Assembly: GCA_033032175.1 (NCBI GenBank)
Contig: CM065311.1
Span: 7,557,190-7,621,189, forward strand
DNA length: 64,000 bases
Origin: Saturnia japonica
Taxonomy: Eukaryota > Arthropoda > Insecta > Lepidoptera > Saturniidae
Direction of reading: 5' to 3'
The notes below the pieces were generated by a model. It was not told where the DNA came from. It was given only the letters and a program-made list of their open reading frames with translations, and ran no database searches. Position numbers and translations under genes: made by a program. Within the stretch, counting starts at the first letter, position 1. The number at the start of each line of letters is the position of its first letter. Positions 46,653-57,322 of the stretch are shown here, piece by piece.

Positions 46653-47420
46653 TAAGCTTGCTTTCTTTTTTGTTAAAAATTGTCTTCTTAAATTAATGTA
46701 CTTTTAAAACAATAATACATTAAAGTTCTTAGTGTATTGAATAGGATCCAATTCTATGCCTATACGCAAATTACATAGACTTTTCTACACTTACATATGT
46801 CTGAGAAATGTAACTAGTATAGAATATAAATTTAGTTCGTGACAGTAAATTGTTTCTCAATAATCGTTCACCACGATTATGATAATACAGTTGGCTCTAT
46901 CTCACTGTAAGCCATTGACTGAATACTTCAAACCGAATAATTTGGACTTTAATGCTTTCGAGTGACAATGAAACTGTGTATGAGCTAAAGGTCACTCACT
47001 TCATGACACGTGGGAATTTTATAACTGCACCACGACCACACTGCGCTAGGTATTTTATATGTGAAAAACATTTTTATTTTTAATTATTACGTATGCTTTG
47101 GCTTACCTTGTGCATTATACAAACTATTATGACAATGAAAGGTGTGTACTTAAGAGCACTTAGTCGTAAATACAGCGATGAAAGTGTAACACGATGTTTA
47201 TATAACTATAATGCTGTTTACTGTTACATATATGTATTATGATTTTTAAATTATTTTTGCTATCTCAGTAACGTGGGAAGATATTTTTATACTTTATATA
47301 AAATACATTATTCATACAAATATTTCAGATAATTTAGTAACGTCCTGACTTCTTTTTTCATTATTATTATCAAGAATTTTTCTTACGCCGCTGTGATGCT
47401 AGATTACAGTTATTTTATAA
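46653..47420. other. No recognised feature
   Basis: AT-rich, nothing identified. Confidence 0.4.
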
Positions 47421-48070
47421 CTAGCTATGCTCACGGCTTCGCTCACATGGACTACAGAATGCCGTCGAACGGGCACACGCTCCTCTCCCCACTCCCGGCT
47501 ATTTTAAAAACAAAAATGCTTATTATGGATGTTCATTATTAGATAGACATATCGCTCATACAAAACTACAATGACGTAATTACATTTAAGTAATTTTTCA
47601 GTACAAACAAAAGTTTTGAATTGCTTTTGAATTGTTTTGAAGTTTTGAAAATTTGAATATTTAGCGAATTTAAGCCAATTCCCTAACGACATTCACTCTC
47701 TCTATCATAAACTATTTGTAAGAACAATTGTGATGTTTTTATGACACCAAAATGTCAATTTCGCCTTTTTTGTAATTATCTCATTGTAGTCTTGGATGAG
47801 CGATATACTCATGCGAACTTTTTGTAGTTCTTTTTAATTACTATAATTATAAACTACATTATTTAGATATATCTCATATGGTTTACTCAACTGACTACCG
47901 AACTACTACTGTTTACGGAACTGTTTCACCATGACCAGTAGTTTTATTTGCGCGGAACCCTTAATTCTTTTTTAAAGCCTAAGTTACTTCTTATAACATC
48001 AGCTATCTACCAGTGAAAGTCCCGTTAAAATCTGCTAAACATTACAGAGACTTCAATTTTATTGTATAGA
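47421..48070 (-). mobile_element. Helitron family A, full-length with insert (minus strand)
   Basis: The plus strand begins CTAGCTATGCTCACGGCTTC and the minus 5' end at 48070 reads TCTATACAATAAAATTGAAG. The copy is 650 bp, about 130 bp longer than the two best copies; the extra sequence lies at about 47560-47810 and has a direct TTTTGAATTG repeat. Confidence 0.78.
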
Positions 48071-48770
48071 AGAAAAGAAGAAGAGAAGAAAATTTTATAA
48101 ATGTAGTGAGGGTGCCTGTCTGTAATAGATTCGCTTATCTGAAATAGATGTAATATAAATATTAAAATAAACAACGTGTAATATGCTCGTGGTTGGCACT
48201 GCATTTACTAAATAAATATATGACACATTTAGTGTCACTATTTAGAGTCACCATATTTACAAAATCGAGTTATTAAACCCCCATTTTTAAACCCTAATCG
48301 AAATTGTAATAAGGGGAAATTCTAAATCATACCAAACATAATCTATTAATTTTATTGAATATCTGAAAGGTCTGCTTTTCATACTTATTTCACGAAGAAA
48401 TTCGTAAGTTTTAACAATGTATTATGCAATGCATAAAAATTTGGCATGTTTTTAATTATAAAGCCTTATTACAATTTTGTGATAAAAAATTAAGAATTTT
48501 ACCAGTTATCAAAAAGGTAATAAATATTTCCAAATATATTAGTATGGATAATATCAAAAGAGGGGACGGTGTTTTATTATACTTACTCGTAACGTAATAT
48601 TCAGGCAAATGAACTGTTAAGAGGAACTACTAGTATGTTAATAGCTGGTAGCTACCTTTTTATTTTCAAGATTATTTTAAAATCTCAGACACGTTACGTT
48701 TTGTTGTTTAAGCATCATTCATATAATTCTTCTAATATTGAGTGTATCTTCTTTTAGTGTCTGTCCGATA

Positions 48771-49340
48771 TCTATATAAATAAAATGATAAAGGTTTGCC
48801 GTTGTGCGCGTTCAATGTAAAATACATCAATTTTTTACTATTTTTTTACATAAATGTAGGATCTACATACAAAGTCCTAATCTACTATCTGTAATGTTCC
48901 TGTGTTTCGAGCGCGTTACTTTTTACTATACTACTAGCTATCTCCAAATTAAATTCTAATTATACCTAATTCTGTATCATGTCGCATTCCACGTAATTAT
49001 TTATATTTTAAAAAATCCTAAAAAAATAACATATTATTATCTTTATTTTTCACGTAAGTATACAAAATTTCAACAAAATCGGATAAGAATTAATACATAT
49101 TTATAATTTTCTAATTATTATTTTTTACAATTTCTAGAAGTATTATTGACAATTCTTATAGTATCAATCATGGAATGACTTACTTTCCGTGTACAAAATT
49201 TTATCAAAGTCAGCTAAGCACTAACGAAAAAAATTTTTTGGGAACTATTTTTTTTACGTTTTTCCGTGTACAAAGTTTCATAAGAATCGGTCAAGCCGTT
49301 TTTAAGATCAATCCAGAAAACAAACAGATAGCCATATACG
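48771..49340 (+). mobile_element. Helitron family F, 5' part with degenerate internal repeats
   Basis: Starts TCTATATAAATAAAATGATA then AAGGTTTGCCGTTGTGCGCG after an A (48770). The interior repeats a theme (TACAAAATTTCAACAAAATC, TACAAAATTTTATCAAAGTC, TACAAAGTTTCATAAGAATC) at about 150-bp and 70-bp steps. The 3' hairpin and CTAG are absent. Confidence 0.62.
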
Positions 49341-49973
49341 TATAACTAAAATGTGATTGTTAAAAACACAGCATATTTAGGTATATAATACTTTACAGGG
49401 ACTTACATACATAATTAATTTATCATCTATAGTCGTTACATTATTACACGGAAATGTTTGAGCTCTATACAAATACTAATCAGCACTAAACAGTCGGCTA
49501 ATATGTGCACCTTACAGTTAGCTTCTGAATTTACTTTGCTTATAGACACACATTCTCTAGCACGCTTTAACTTTCACTTTGCCCTCATAAGATTTATCTA
49601 CTTTGGTAAACAGGTATACTATGATGTTATAAATATATTTAAAACATGCATGTTTCATTGCGTGAATATTCACGTAACTAACATGTCATATAATTTCAAA
49701 ATTGTGAGCGTTTAGAGACATTGTACTTAATAGAAATTACAAATTACTCAACCTAAATTTATAATTTAATCATTGATTTAAAAAGAGTATATAAAGTATT
49801 ATAATTTAAATATAGATTATGCAAGTTTCAGTTTTAGTAGTATTTCGCATTTTATGAAAACAGATTGCTTAATTTTTTTAATTACTATTTAATAAATTCT
49901 AATCACATAATATTATTTGTTATACTTATATTAAGCATGCTATGCCATTTCAAAAACGCTAACTCTATAATCA
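49341..49973. other. No recognised feature
   Basis: AT-rich. The open frame at 49458-49715 has no recognisable motif. Confidence 0.4.
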
Positions 49974-50258
49974 TTAGGGGCCATCCATAAATTACGTCAT
50001 ACGAATTTCATTATTTTTTTACCCCTCCCCCGTCCTTGTCACAGCTGGTCACATTTGTGAGACCCCCCCCCCCTACCTAGTGTGATGTCACATATTTTGC
50101 AATTTTATAATTAGAAATTTATGAAATTAAAACAGCAGTGTTCGGAAATTATTTTGATGTTCATTTAAATTATTTTTCAATAAAATCGACATCAAATTAA
50201 ACAAAGGTATAAAAATTAACAAAACATAAAAAAAATCACTTTAATGAAAGACAAAAAC

Positions 50259-50821
50259 TTAATCCTCTTCAGTCCATACACTTCGAACCCATGCCTTTAT
50301 ATTATTTATAACTGGCATAGTAGTCACATCGTTCTCATTTGGACAGTTAACATCCGAAACATTCATTGTGTCAACATCTTCTTCATCTAACCATAAAGCT
50401 TCATTGTCATCATTCAAACAAAGACTGTCCCTGGCACGTCTAGCAGCAATTCTTTGAGGCCGAATTTTAGCGATGGGCAATACTTCTTCTTGCGTTTTAT
50501 GTGATTTCTTGTGTAGGTTAGTGGCCTTGTATGATGCAAAATATAGACCACAGATGCCACAAGATCGCTTAAATAAGTATGCCTCGACACTGGGGCAATA
50601 TGTATCATACGGAACTTGCTTCAAATATTATGAAGCTCGGAGATCCAAAGACAGCTGAAGTAACAGTGGAGCGAATTTTCTTTCACAGTCATCTTTTCCT
50701 ATGGTAACATACCTGTTACACGTCTGTTTCATCAAAACAGGTGGTGGTAAAAACCCCTCTCGTAATAGTCGCCAAAGGCTAGATCGTCGCACACCACAAC
50801 ATAGAACATCCTCGCATTTTA
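50259..50821 (-). pseudogene. Transposon-encoded C2H2 zinc-finger protein, one in-frame stop
   Basis: One frame runs from a possible splice acceptor (AAATAG at 50822) to the stop at 50259, interrupted only by a TAA at 50630-50628. Before it: KCEDVLCCGVRRSSLWRLLR, EGFLPPPVLM, then ERKFAPLLLQLSLDLRAS. After it: YLKQVPYDTYCPSVEAYLFK, then a C2H2 finger CGICGLYF...LHKKSH (C-x2-C-x12-H-x3-H), a basic stretch RPQRIAARRARD and an acidic tail ending VWTEED. About 187 codons of the 3' part of a protein. The finger suggests DNA binding, perhaps of the element's own ends. I do not recognise the family, and no transposase motif is present; the 5' exons may be deleted. The single stop implies recent decay. 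Confidence 0.72.
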
Positions 50822-50956
50822 CTATTTGTAATAAATATTGTAATTTGTAACACATGTTAACGTAAGTCATAAATTCGTGGTAATCCTATTTATTGTATAC
50901 TCCTAAATTTATTTCTAAGAAACAATGGTGTACTTACATTGTCGATAATATTCTTA

Positions 50957-51758
50957 GGGCGGCTATCACCAAATGACTTAAACTCGATTTAGTGAAATTA
51001 AAACTCAACTTAGGCTTAAATCTAGTTTAACGTCTTGCACGACGTCAGTTTCACATTATTCTCGATTTTAGAAACTGTCAAAATTAAACCGACAATTTCA
51101 ACGACTTAACTTACTAATTCTTGATTTAACTATAAAGTGTTTCACATTTTTGTAAGGAATTTGTTTTTGCTATGGAAATATTTTCAAGCCCAGTAGATGT
51201 TATTACATCCGACGAAGATCCCTTTCCGATGACGATGAAGTGATTTTTCAATTTTTGAATACACCTTATTTCTATAGAAAAGTCAATGAACTTAGTGACT
51301 TGTTTAATAGTTTAAGGGATGATGAATTTATAAAGAGATTTTGCTTAAGTAAACAAAGTGTAATGTAAGTTAAGTCAAATAATTACATATTTATTAAAAA
51401 TTAATAACAGGTAATAAAAGAACCGTATATTGTTTTTGTGAAGCACAAAATATGTACGACCGAAGATACTGACAAGTGACAATATCTTCCGTTTACTTCG
51501 CCTATCAAATTCAAAAGTGACATTAAAAACGTTTCTTTTCACGACGCTCAGTAAATGTTTTCTTAATTAATAATTTTTTGTGGAAAACGAACCGTAATTA
51601 TGCGTTAATTGTATTATCTATGGTTTAAACTCGGATTAATTAAATAGAGTTAGAAAACCGATAATGCAAGACAAACTTATGCAGATTTAAGTTAAATTGA
51701 GTTTAAGAAAAAATCGAGAATTAATAAAATCTAGTTTTAGAAGCTTTTGGTGCAAGCC
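50957..51758 (+). mobile_element. PIF/Harbinger derivative nested in the TIR transposon
   Basis: 802 bp. The left end GGGCGGCTATCACCAAATG and the complement of the right end (GGCTTGCACCAAAAGC) are imperfect inverted repeats that extend inward (CTCGATTT, AACTCAA-TTA, TTAAATCT words). TTA is duplicated at 50954-50956 and 51759-51761, the canonical Harbinger target. It contains the first exon of a Harbinger transposase and has lost the catalytic part. Confidence 0.82.
51172..51364 (+). pseudogene. Harbinger transposase N-terminal exon, frameshifted
   Basis: ATG at 51172 starts MEIFSSPVDVITSDEDPF. One base is missing near 51229, after which the text continues in another frame as DDDEVIFQFLNTPYFYRKVN then DDEFIKRFCLSKQSV, ending at an AT|GTAAGT donor. 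The acidic N-terminus and the EFIKRF.LSKQSV motif are typical of the start of PIF/Harbinger transposases. Downstream exons with the DDE triad are absent; the remaining 390 bp to the element end are non-coding. Confidence 0.75.
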
Positions 51759-52116
51759 TTAAAGTTGGTAACTTATTTTTCTTCGAACTATAAAGGTCAT
51801 AAGTTTCAAATAATCGAGTTGTAAAAGTTGTTAAATAAAACATTGCTATGCTCGAGATACAGAAGTCCAATTTAATTTTATTCTGTGATTATTTTGACTA
51901 GAGGGTTGAGATTTAGTGCAACGTAGGTTTTGGGGCTTGAATGGAAGGGAACATATTCTTTGTACACATTTAATGTACTTAGATAAAAAATATTATATTT
52001 TGAAAAAATGTGATGTCACAAAAATTGGGACCCTTCCCCTACCCCTTGTCACACAATGTCACACTTCGTCGACCCCCTCCCACCTTAAACATTTGATGTA
52101 ATTTATGGATGGCCCC

Positions 52117-53296
52117 TTGTTAGATAATTATATCGTTAATTAATGTTTACTTATTGGATATCTAACCAATCTAACGCTCTGTGTATGTTATTAGTGAAAT
52201 GTCAATTAATTGTAGCTTTATTTTATTTTTATTGAGAGGTTTACAATAATTGTTACATTGGCACATGCTAAATATTATAAAGATTTTACTGAAATTTTGA
52301 TTACAATGTACAATTGATTAGTAAACACAGCTTGCTTATTTATAAAACGAAGCAACGACTAAAACAGTAAATATACATTAAAAGACATTGAAAATAACAC
52401 ATAAATTAGGCTTTAAACGAAAATTGTAATACAATCTATACATGTAAATATTGTAAACTAAAGTGTAAGTGACCTGGTTAAACGTTTAATTAAATTAAAT
52501 TAATAGCAAATAATCCGAGTCTTTAGGAAATTTCAACATGACATTTTGAATGCGGTTCGCTTTCTGTCAATAGCTATTATCCTTAAATTTAATCCTTAAC
52601 CTACAATAAAGTACACATTAAAAGGTTAAAACACTTCTTAGATGTATAAAATAACAAAAGAATTTAGGAAATTTACAATACAAACTTTTAAAATCAAAAT
52701 GGTAACTTATTAATTACTGTTATACTTAGTACTTATTACTTAATAACAATAAAACATAGCTTATAGCCAATCAGCCTGAGTGTAGTTTTCTATCAGTGAA
52801 ATATTTTTTTGAATTGGATCAGCAGTATTGTATCTCAATCAATAAAATAAGAAAACTTACTTCCTATAACAAAACTGAATATTTTACAGAACATCAAAAA
52901 TAATATACGGTCGCAGTATTCATTAATTTAAGTAAGGATAACTTTATTTTTTCTTCAAAAAATACTCAATGGGAATTGTAAATTCTAACAATATAGGTAG
53001 TCTAAAAATCGTTAAGCATAAATTTGTCCTTAAAATTGTGTAGAAAAACAAACCTATTACGTTATCTCGTTACTTCGACTGATAGGACCAGAGGTGTGAA
53101 GTGTTTACTAAGAAATGATAAAAGCTTGGCACAAAAACTGGAAACCAAGAACTGTGTATACTCGTACTTAAAATGAGAATTCTTCTGTTAGTTTGCTTTA
53201 TTTGTGAATATTATATATCGTGTATACCTATTTCTGAAAAGGGCTCTAGGTCTTTATTCGTTACTTCGCATCCGTTACTAAAGTAAGTACATAATT
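52117..53296. other. No recognised feature
   Basis: AT-rich, nothing identified. Confidence 0.4.
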
Positions 53297-53370
53297 GTGT
53301 ACAAAATGTTATTAAAGTATGACCACAAATATAATAAAAAAGGCACAAACAACGCCGATCAAGAGAAACC

Positions 53371-53640
53371 ATCATCATTTATTTATCATCATCATTATCA
53401 TCACAACCGAAAAAAGTCTACTGCTGGACAAAGGCCTTACCCGTTGATCGTCACAATGACAGGCCCTCGCCACAATAACCAGTCCTGCGCTGCGCAAGAT
53501 CTGAAATTTTGTCCGAATGGTTGGCTGATACCCAATACCCATAATCAACCTCTCGTGTTACTAGACTACAATGTAGATACGTCAGATCAGATATCATTTG
53601 ATTTCTTTGTTTGGATTATACTATGCTTACCATCAAGGAC
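53371..53640 (-). mobile_element. RTE-like LINE 3' end, divergent subfamily
   Basis: A TCATCATCATTATCATCACA tract followed by AAGTCTACTGCTGGACAAAG-GCC parallels the GTCCACTGCTGAACATAGGC of the copies at 31542 and 54123, but with clear differences. Probably 5'-truncated; the 116-codon frame across it is not a gene. Confidence 0.6.
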
Positions 53641-54122
53641 ATTATAGTCAATTTGGCGAGCTACTATAAAAAAATCAGTAAGTAATTAAATCACGCATTA
53701 ATCTGTAATCATACACATGTATGAAAACGGATCTTTGTGTAGTATTTGAAGACAAGATTTAATCAATAATTTAACCTCGTTTTATCGGTGAGTACCTATT
53801 CAAATTATGTCATGTAATTTAAAGCCAAATTTCATTTCAAAAACTGAGAGTAACATTTTGAGAATGGATTGTACCAGTATTTTAATAGTTTCTTTGCCTA
53901 AGGGCTCGTGTAGACGGCGCCGCGGACGCGCCGCCTCGCCGCCGCTAGATTGCTATATCGCTGTACCTTTTTATAATACATTGCTAGCCACGAAAATGAT
54001 ACGTGTAGGAATAATGAAGATGTTGATTTTAACTAAAAAAGGTTAGTGTTTGCATATTTTAGGTATATATATAATAATTTCTCAAAGGTTTTGATATTTA
54101 TCCGAAGATAATCACAAAACTT

Positions 54123-54965
54123 CATCATCATCATTATTTCAGCCGAAGGACGTCCACTGCTGAACATAGGCCTCCCCCATAGATCTCCAGAGCGACCGAT
54201 CTTGTGCGGCCTGCACCCAACGGCTCCCAGCGACCTTTATTAGGTCGTCTTTCCATCTAGTGGGGGGCCGTCCTACGCTGCGCTTTTCAGTGCGTGGTCT
54301 CCACTCGAGAACCTTTCTGCCACAACGGCCGTCAGTTCTCCGAACTATGTGCCCCGCCCACTGCCACTTCAACTTGTTAATCCTTTTGGCTATGTCGGTG
54401 ACCTTAGTTTGTCTACGAATCTCCTCATTACTTTTTGTCCCAGATAGACATATTCGTCAACCACTTCTAGACAAGAGTTCCCAACTGATACTGGGGTGGG
54501 CACCACATGGACATTCGACATGATTTTCGTCTTGTCCATGTTCATTTTAAGGCCCATCTGTTGAGAAACTTTGTCGATGCCATCGAGCATTGTGCCAAGA
54601 TCTTCCAGCGATTCTGCCATGACTACGATGTCGTCAGCAAATCTAAGGTGAGTGATGCAATCACCATTGACATTGATGCCGAGTCTTTGCCTTTCCAGGA
54701 GCTTGAAGGCGTCCTTTAGGGTGGCGGTATACACTTTCGGAGATATTACGTCTCCCTGTCTAACGCCTCTCCTCAAAGGAATTGCCTTCGTACACTGCTC
54801 CTGTACTCGGACCGACATGGTGGCTTTATTGTACAAGCACTTCAACACTTCGATATATCGATAGTCAATACGGCACCGCTGGAGAGACCGCAACACTGCT
54901 CAGGTTTCGACCGAATCAAAGGCTTTTTCGTTGTCAACGGACGCTAAGCATAAAGGCAGATTATA
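54123..54965 (-). mobile_element. RTE-clade LINE, 5'-truncated and internally deleted
   Basis: Minus-oriented copy ending (3') in a TCATCATCATCATTATTTC tract on the plus strand at 54123. It retains part of the reverse transcriptase and the C-terminus, with an internal deletion at about 54425. Related fragments are at 31542-31698, 53371-53640 and 57140-57322. Confidence 0.85.
54139..54955 (-). pseudogene. RTE reverse transcriptase pseudogene
   Basis: Read down from about 54955: CLASVDNEKAFDSVET (RT palm start, with a stop replacing the next Trp), LRSLQRCRIDYRYIEVLKCL, IPLRRGVRQGDVISPK (RT motif), THLRFADDIVVMAESL (FADD catalytic box), MNMDKTKIMSN and DEYVYLGQK. There the frame shifts across a deletion of a few hundred bases and resumes in another frame as NEEIRRQTKVTDIAKRINKL, KWQWAGHIVRRTDGRCGRKV, GRPPTRWKDDL and AQDRSLWRSMGEAYVQQWTS, ending at the stop at 54139. 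It would copy RTE RNA into DNA at target sites; the N-terminal endonuclease is missing, so this copy is dead. Confidence 0.88.
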
Positions 54966-55584
54966 CTTCTCTTTACTTACACACTTACATTCATCTTTTC
55001 GTAGATCTTTATAAAGTATATGGAATCCACCATGTTGTTCTCTTTGCATCAAAATACGATGAACCCATAAGCGTCTATTTGTATTTTTACTTTTATTTAG
55101 CCATTTCTTTACTTTAAGTATGCAAACACTGACTCCTTTTATTAATTAAATTCATCATATTCATTATGCCTACACGTATGATGTTCGTGGCTAGCAATGT
55201 GTTATTAAAAATGTACAGTGATATGGCAAATCAAGCGGCGGCGGCGCTTGTACACAGCATAGTGGCATGAAAATGCGGCGCGGGTTTGGAACGGCTGTGG
55301 CGCGTCCGCGGTGCCGTCTACACATACCTTTAGGCACGTTCTAAAGTTCGTATCTATTATTTACCTAACAATAAAATTGCCCTTAATAATTGCAATTTAA
55401 CATTGATGTTTCAGTCCTTTCTTTTTTTTAATTTTTATGTCTTGAATAACTATGGAAAACTTATACGAAATTTATATACTATAATATTTAAAAAAAAGCA
55501 AAATATTTACAAGGAAAATGTTCAATCAATATTCTTATGTGGTTTATGACCTAAATGTATCATCGCTATTATTAAATCCCGTTT

Positions 55585-56030
55585 TGCTTTTTGGCACGTC
55601 GTCAAGGCAGATGCGCAGAACAGTTTTCAGATAACGGTTAAGTTTGTAACTTTTCACATTTCCTCGGGAGCGTCCCCTGGCAATCTCGACAATGTCGCTG
55701 GTTGTGAATTTGTTATTCCCAACATATGATTAAAGATCTGTAGTAATATCAAGTTTTATAGATATTTACTTTAATCAACGCTTCAAATGGGGCGAATGCC
55801 AAATAATTATTTTCCCTAAACATTATGTTCTGAGATAGTGTTATAATTACGAGTCGTTTGTTAGGTTAAAAGCTATTTATTTTGCATAATGGTGTTTAGG
55901 CTAGCGCGACAATGGACGGTCGCATTACGGCGGAGTAGAGATATGGCCGTCTCGACCCGTTGCCTCCGAATTACCGAACTTGACCACGCTGAAGTTAAGT
56001 CTGCACGTTATGGCTTCTATCTTATATTTA
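55585..56030. promoter_or_regulatory. GC-balanced island 4 (candidate regulatory block)
   Basis: About 445 bp with CTCGGGAGCGTCCCCTGGC, CAATCTCGACAATGTCGCTG, GCGCGACAATGGACGGTCGC and GAGATATGGCCGTCTCGACC, separated by an AT-rich middle (55730-55870). No frame longer than chance, no repeat partner, no transposon ends. Possibly a conserved non-coding cluster; this is inferred from composition only. Confidence 0.28.
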
Positions 56031-56489
56031 CCATGTTTAAGTTTTTATAAAATATTTTTTTCCTTTAGTAGCAGTTTAGTAGAAGCAGACACAATCGCAA
56101 AAACGAAATCCAACGCGACAAATCGGAAAAAAAAACTGTGAATTATTTATCACCAAGTGCATGGTGACCGATACAATGACAGATACCTTATCACCTCGCA
56201 ACTCACATAATGATCCCCGTTATTATTACTGCATTAGAAAAGAGACAAAACTATACTTTTTATAGTGGTAAAAATTTACTTAAACCGTAATATTTACTTG
56301 ACTTAAACGAGATACCTGTCGCAAAGGACAAAAAAAAATTATTGGTCAAAGAAATTTCATGTCAACTAAAGGGATCAATAGGCTCGCTGCCGGAACTATA
56401 CCTGCCCGAGTCTCCCTATCATCTGCATTTGAAAAATCTTTTTCACGTTACGCAGATAAGAATTTTATATAGCGGCTTTTATGTTAGGA

Positions 56490-57075
56490 CTAGCTGTTTC
56501 ACCCTTGTTTTTATTCAATCATCTCTCCACCGCACTGCCCGCGCCGCGCTGCACCGTCATCACAACCGTGTAAACATAACATACCACCACGCCTGTATTC
56601 CCCGAAGGGTTAGGCAGAGGTGTACTAATGTACACCCACGTTTCGCCGGGTATGTTTTTAGGTCCCATGTAATAGGGGGCGAGCCTATTGCCATTAATCG
56701 GACACGAAACCAAACTCTGAGCTGCTACTGAGAATTTCATAGGAAAAACCCAATAACACTTTGCTCGACCTGGGATTCGAACCCAGGTCCTCGCTCATAG
56801 CAGTCGCGCTAACGACCACTAGGCTACGAGGCAGTCAACCGTGTAGCCTAACATTATTCACATTTCCCGTACCTACTTGCTTATCTTTCCAGGTACTGGG
56901 TACTGCTCCGCTCCTTAGTCTCGCAGACTGACGTACTATAGCGCATTTCTAAATTAAAAAAAAATTGGTTATAAAATTCAAAAAATATTTTTCTTTATCT
57001 GGTAGTTACGGAGATTAACGCATTCAAACGCAAACAATCTCTTGAACTTTATAATTATTATTATTTATTATTAGG
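56490..57075 (-). mobile_element. Helitron family B (minus strand) with nested SINE
   Basis: The plus strand begins CTAGCTGTTTCACCCTTG, the complement of the 3' end, and the far end is the complement of TATAAAGTTCAAGAGATTGT and GCGTTAATCTCCGTAACTAC. Removing the SINE at 56573-56835 leaves a normal 0.3-kb family-B copy. Confidence 0.72.
56573..56835 (-). mobile_element. tRNA-derived SINE (copy 2), with target duplication
   Basis: Read on the minus strand: the head CTGCCTCGTAGCCTAGTGGT (A box TAGCCTAGTGG) and CTGGGTTCGAATCCCAGGT (B box GGTTCGAATCC), then TATGAAATTCTCAGTAGCAG, CATACCCGGCGAAACGTGGG and GGGGAATACAGGCGTGGTGG. CAACCGTGTA occurs at 56563-56572 and 56836-56845, a 10-bp target duplication. 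The internal A and B boxes would direct RNA polymerase III. Good preservation suggests a recent copy. Confidence 0.9.
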
Positions 57076-57139
57076 TATAAATTATCTGGTTAACTTAGCA
57101 TAATTATGTATTTATTCAATGTTTGTGATATAAGTTTTC

Positions 57140-57322
57140 GAGTGGCGGCCACTTACTGGAAGATGCAGCGTGGGTAGAACCACCACAAGGTGGACCGACG
57201 ACCTGGTAACAGTGTAACAGTAGCGGGAACCCGCTAGATGCAAACAGCGCAGGACCGCTCATTGTGGCGATTATTGGGGACAGTGTAGTGTGGACGTCTT
57301 TCGGATGAGATTATGATGATGA
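57140..57322 (+). mobile_element. RTE-clade LINE 3' fragment (plus strand)
   Basis: Contains coding text VGRTTTRWTDDLV followed by frames with SAGPLIV and VVWTSFG, corresponding to GRPPTRW.DDL and QQWTSFG of the copy at 54139, and ends in a GATTATGATGATGAA tail. Heavily 5'-truncated and frameshifted. Confidence 0.7.

Larger units (their letters stand above)
49977..52116. mobile_element. TIR DNA transposon carrying a zinc-finger gene, with a nested Harbinger
   Basis: 2140 bp in total. The left end GGGGCCATCCATAAATTACG at 49977 and the complement of the right end (GGGGCCATCCATAAATTACA) at 52116 are near-perfect inverted repeats. Just inside both ends lie C-rich stretches (ACCCCTCCCCCGTCCTTGTC; GACCCCCTCCCACC) and TGTGATGTCACA-type words. 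Flanks are TTA on the left and TTG on the right, compatible with a decayed 3-bp duplication. Minus-strand coding (50259-50821) and a nested element (50957-51758) lie inside; without the nest the element is about 1.3 kb. Superfamily not assigned: I see no catalytic triad. Confidence 0.8.
53896..55335. mobile_element. Inverted-arm (foldback) MITE split by an RTE insertion
   Basis: The left arm (53896 to about 54065) and right arm (about 55105-55335) are inverted copies: GTGTAGACGGC-CCGCGGACGCGCC at the tips, then GTACATTTTTAATA-type, ACATTGCTAGCCACGAA, ATACGTGTAGG and TTAGTGTTTGCATA words towards the centre. The outermost GCCTAA/TTAGGC may belong to the target. Between the arms lies the truncated RTE. 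The tips are GC-rich, the inner arm is not. No transposase. Confidence 0.7.
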
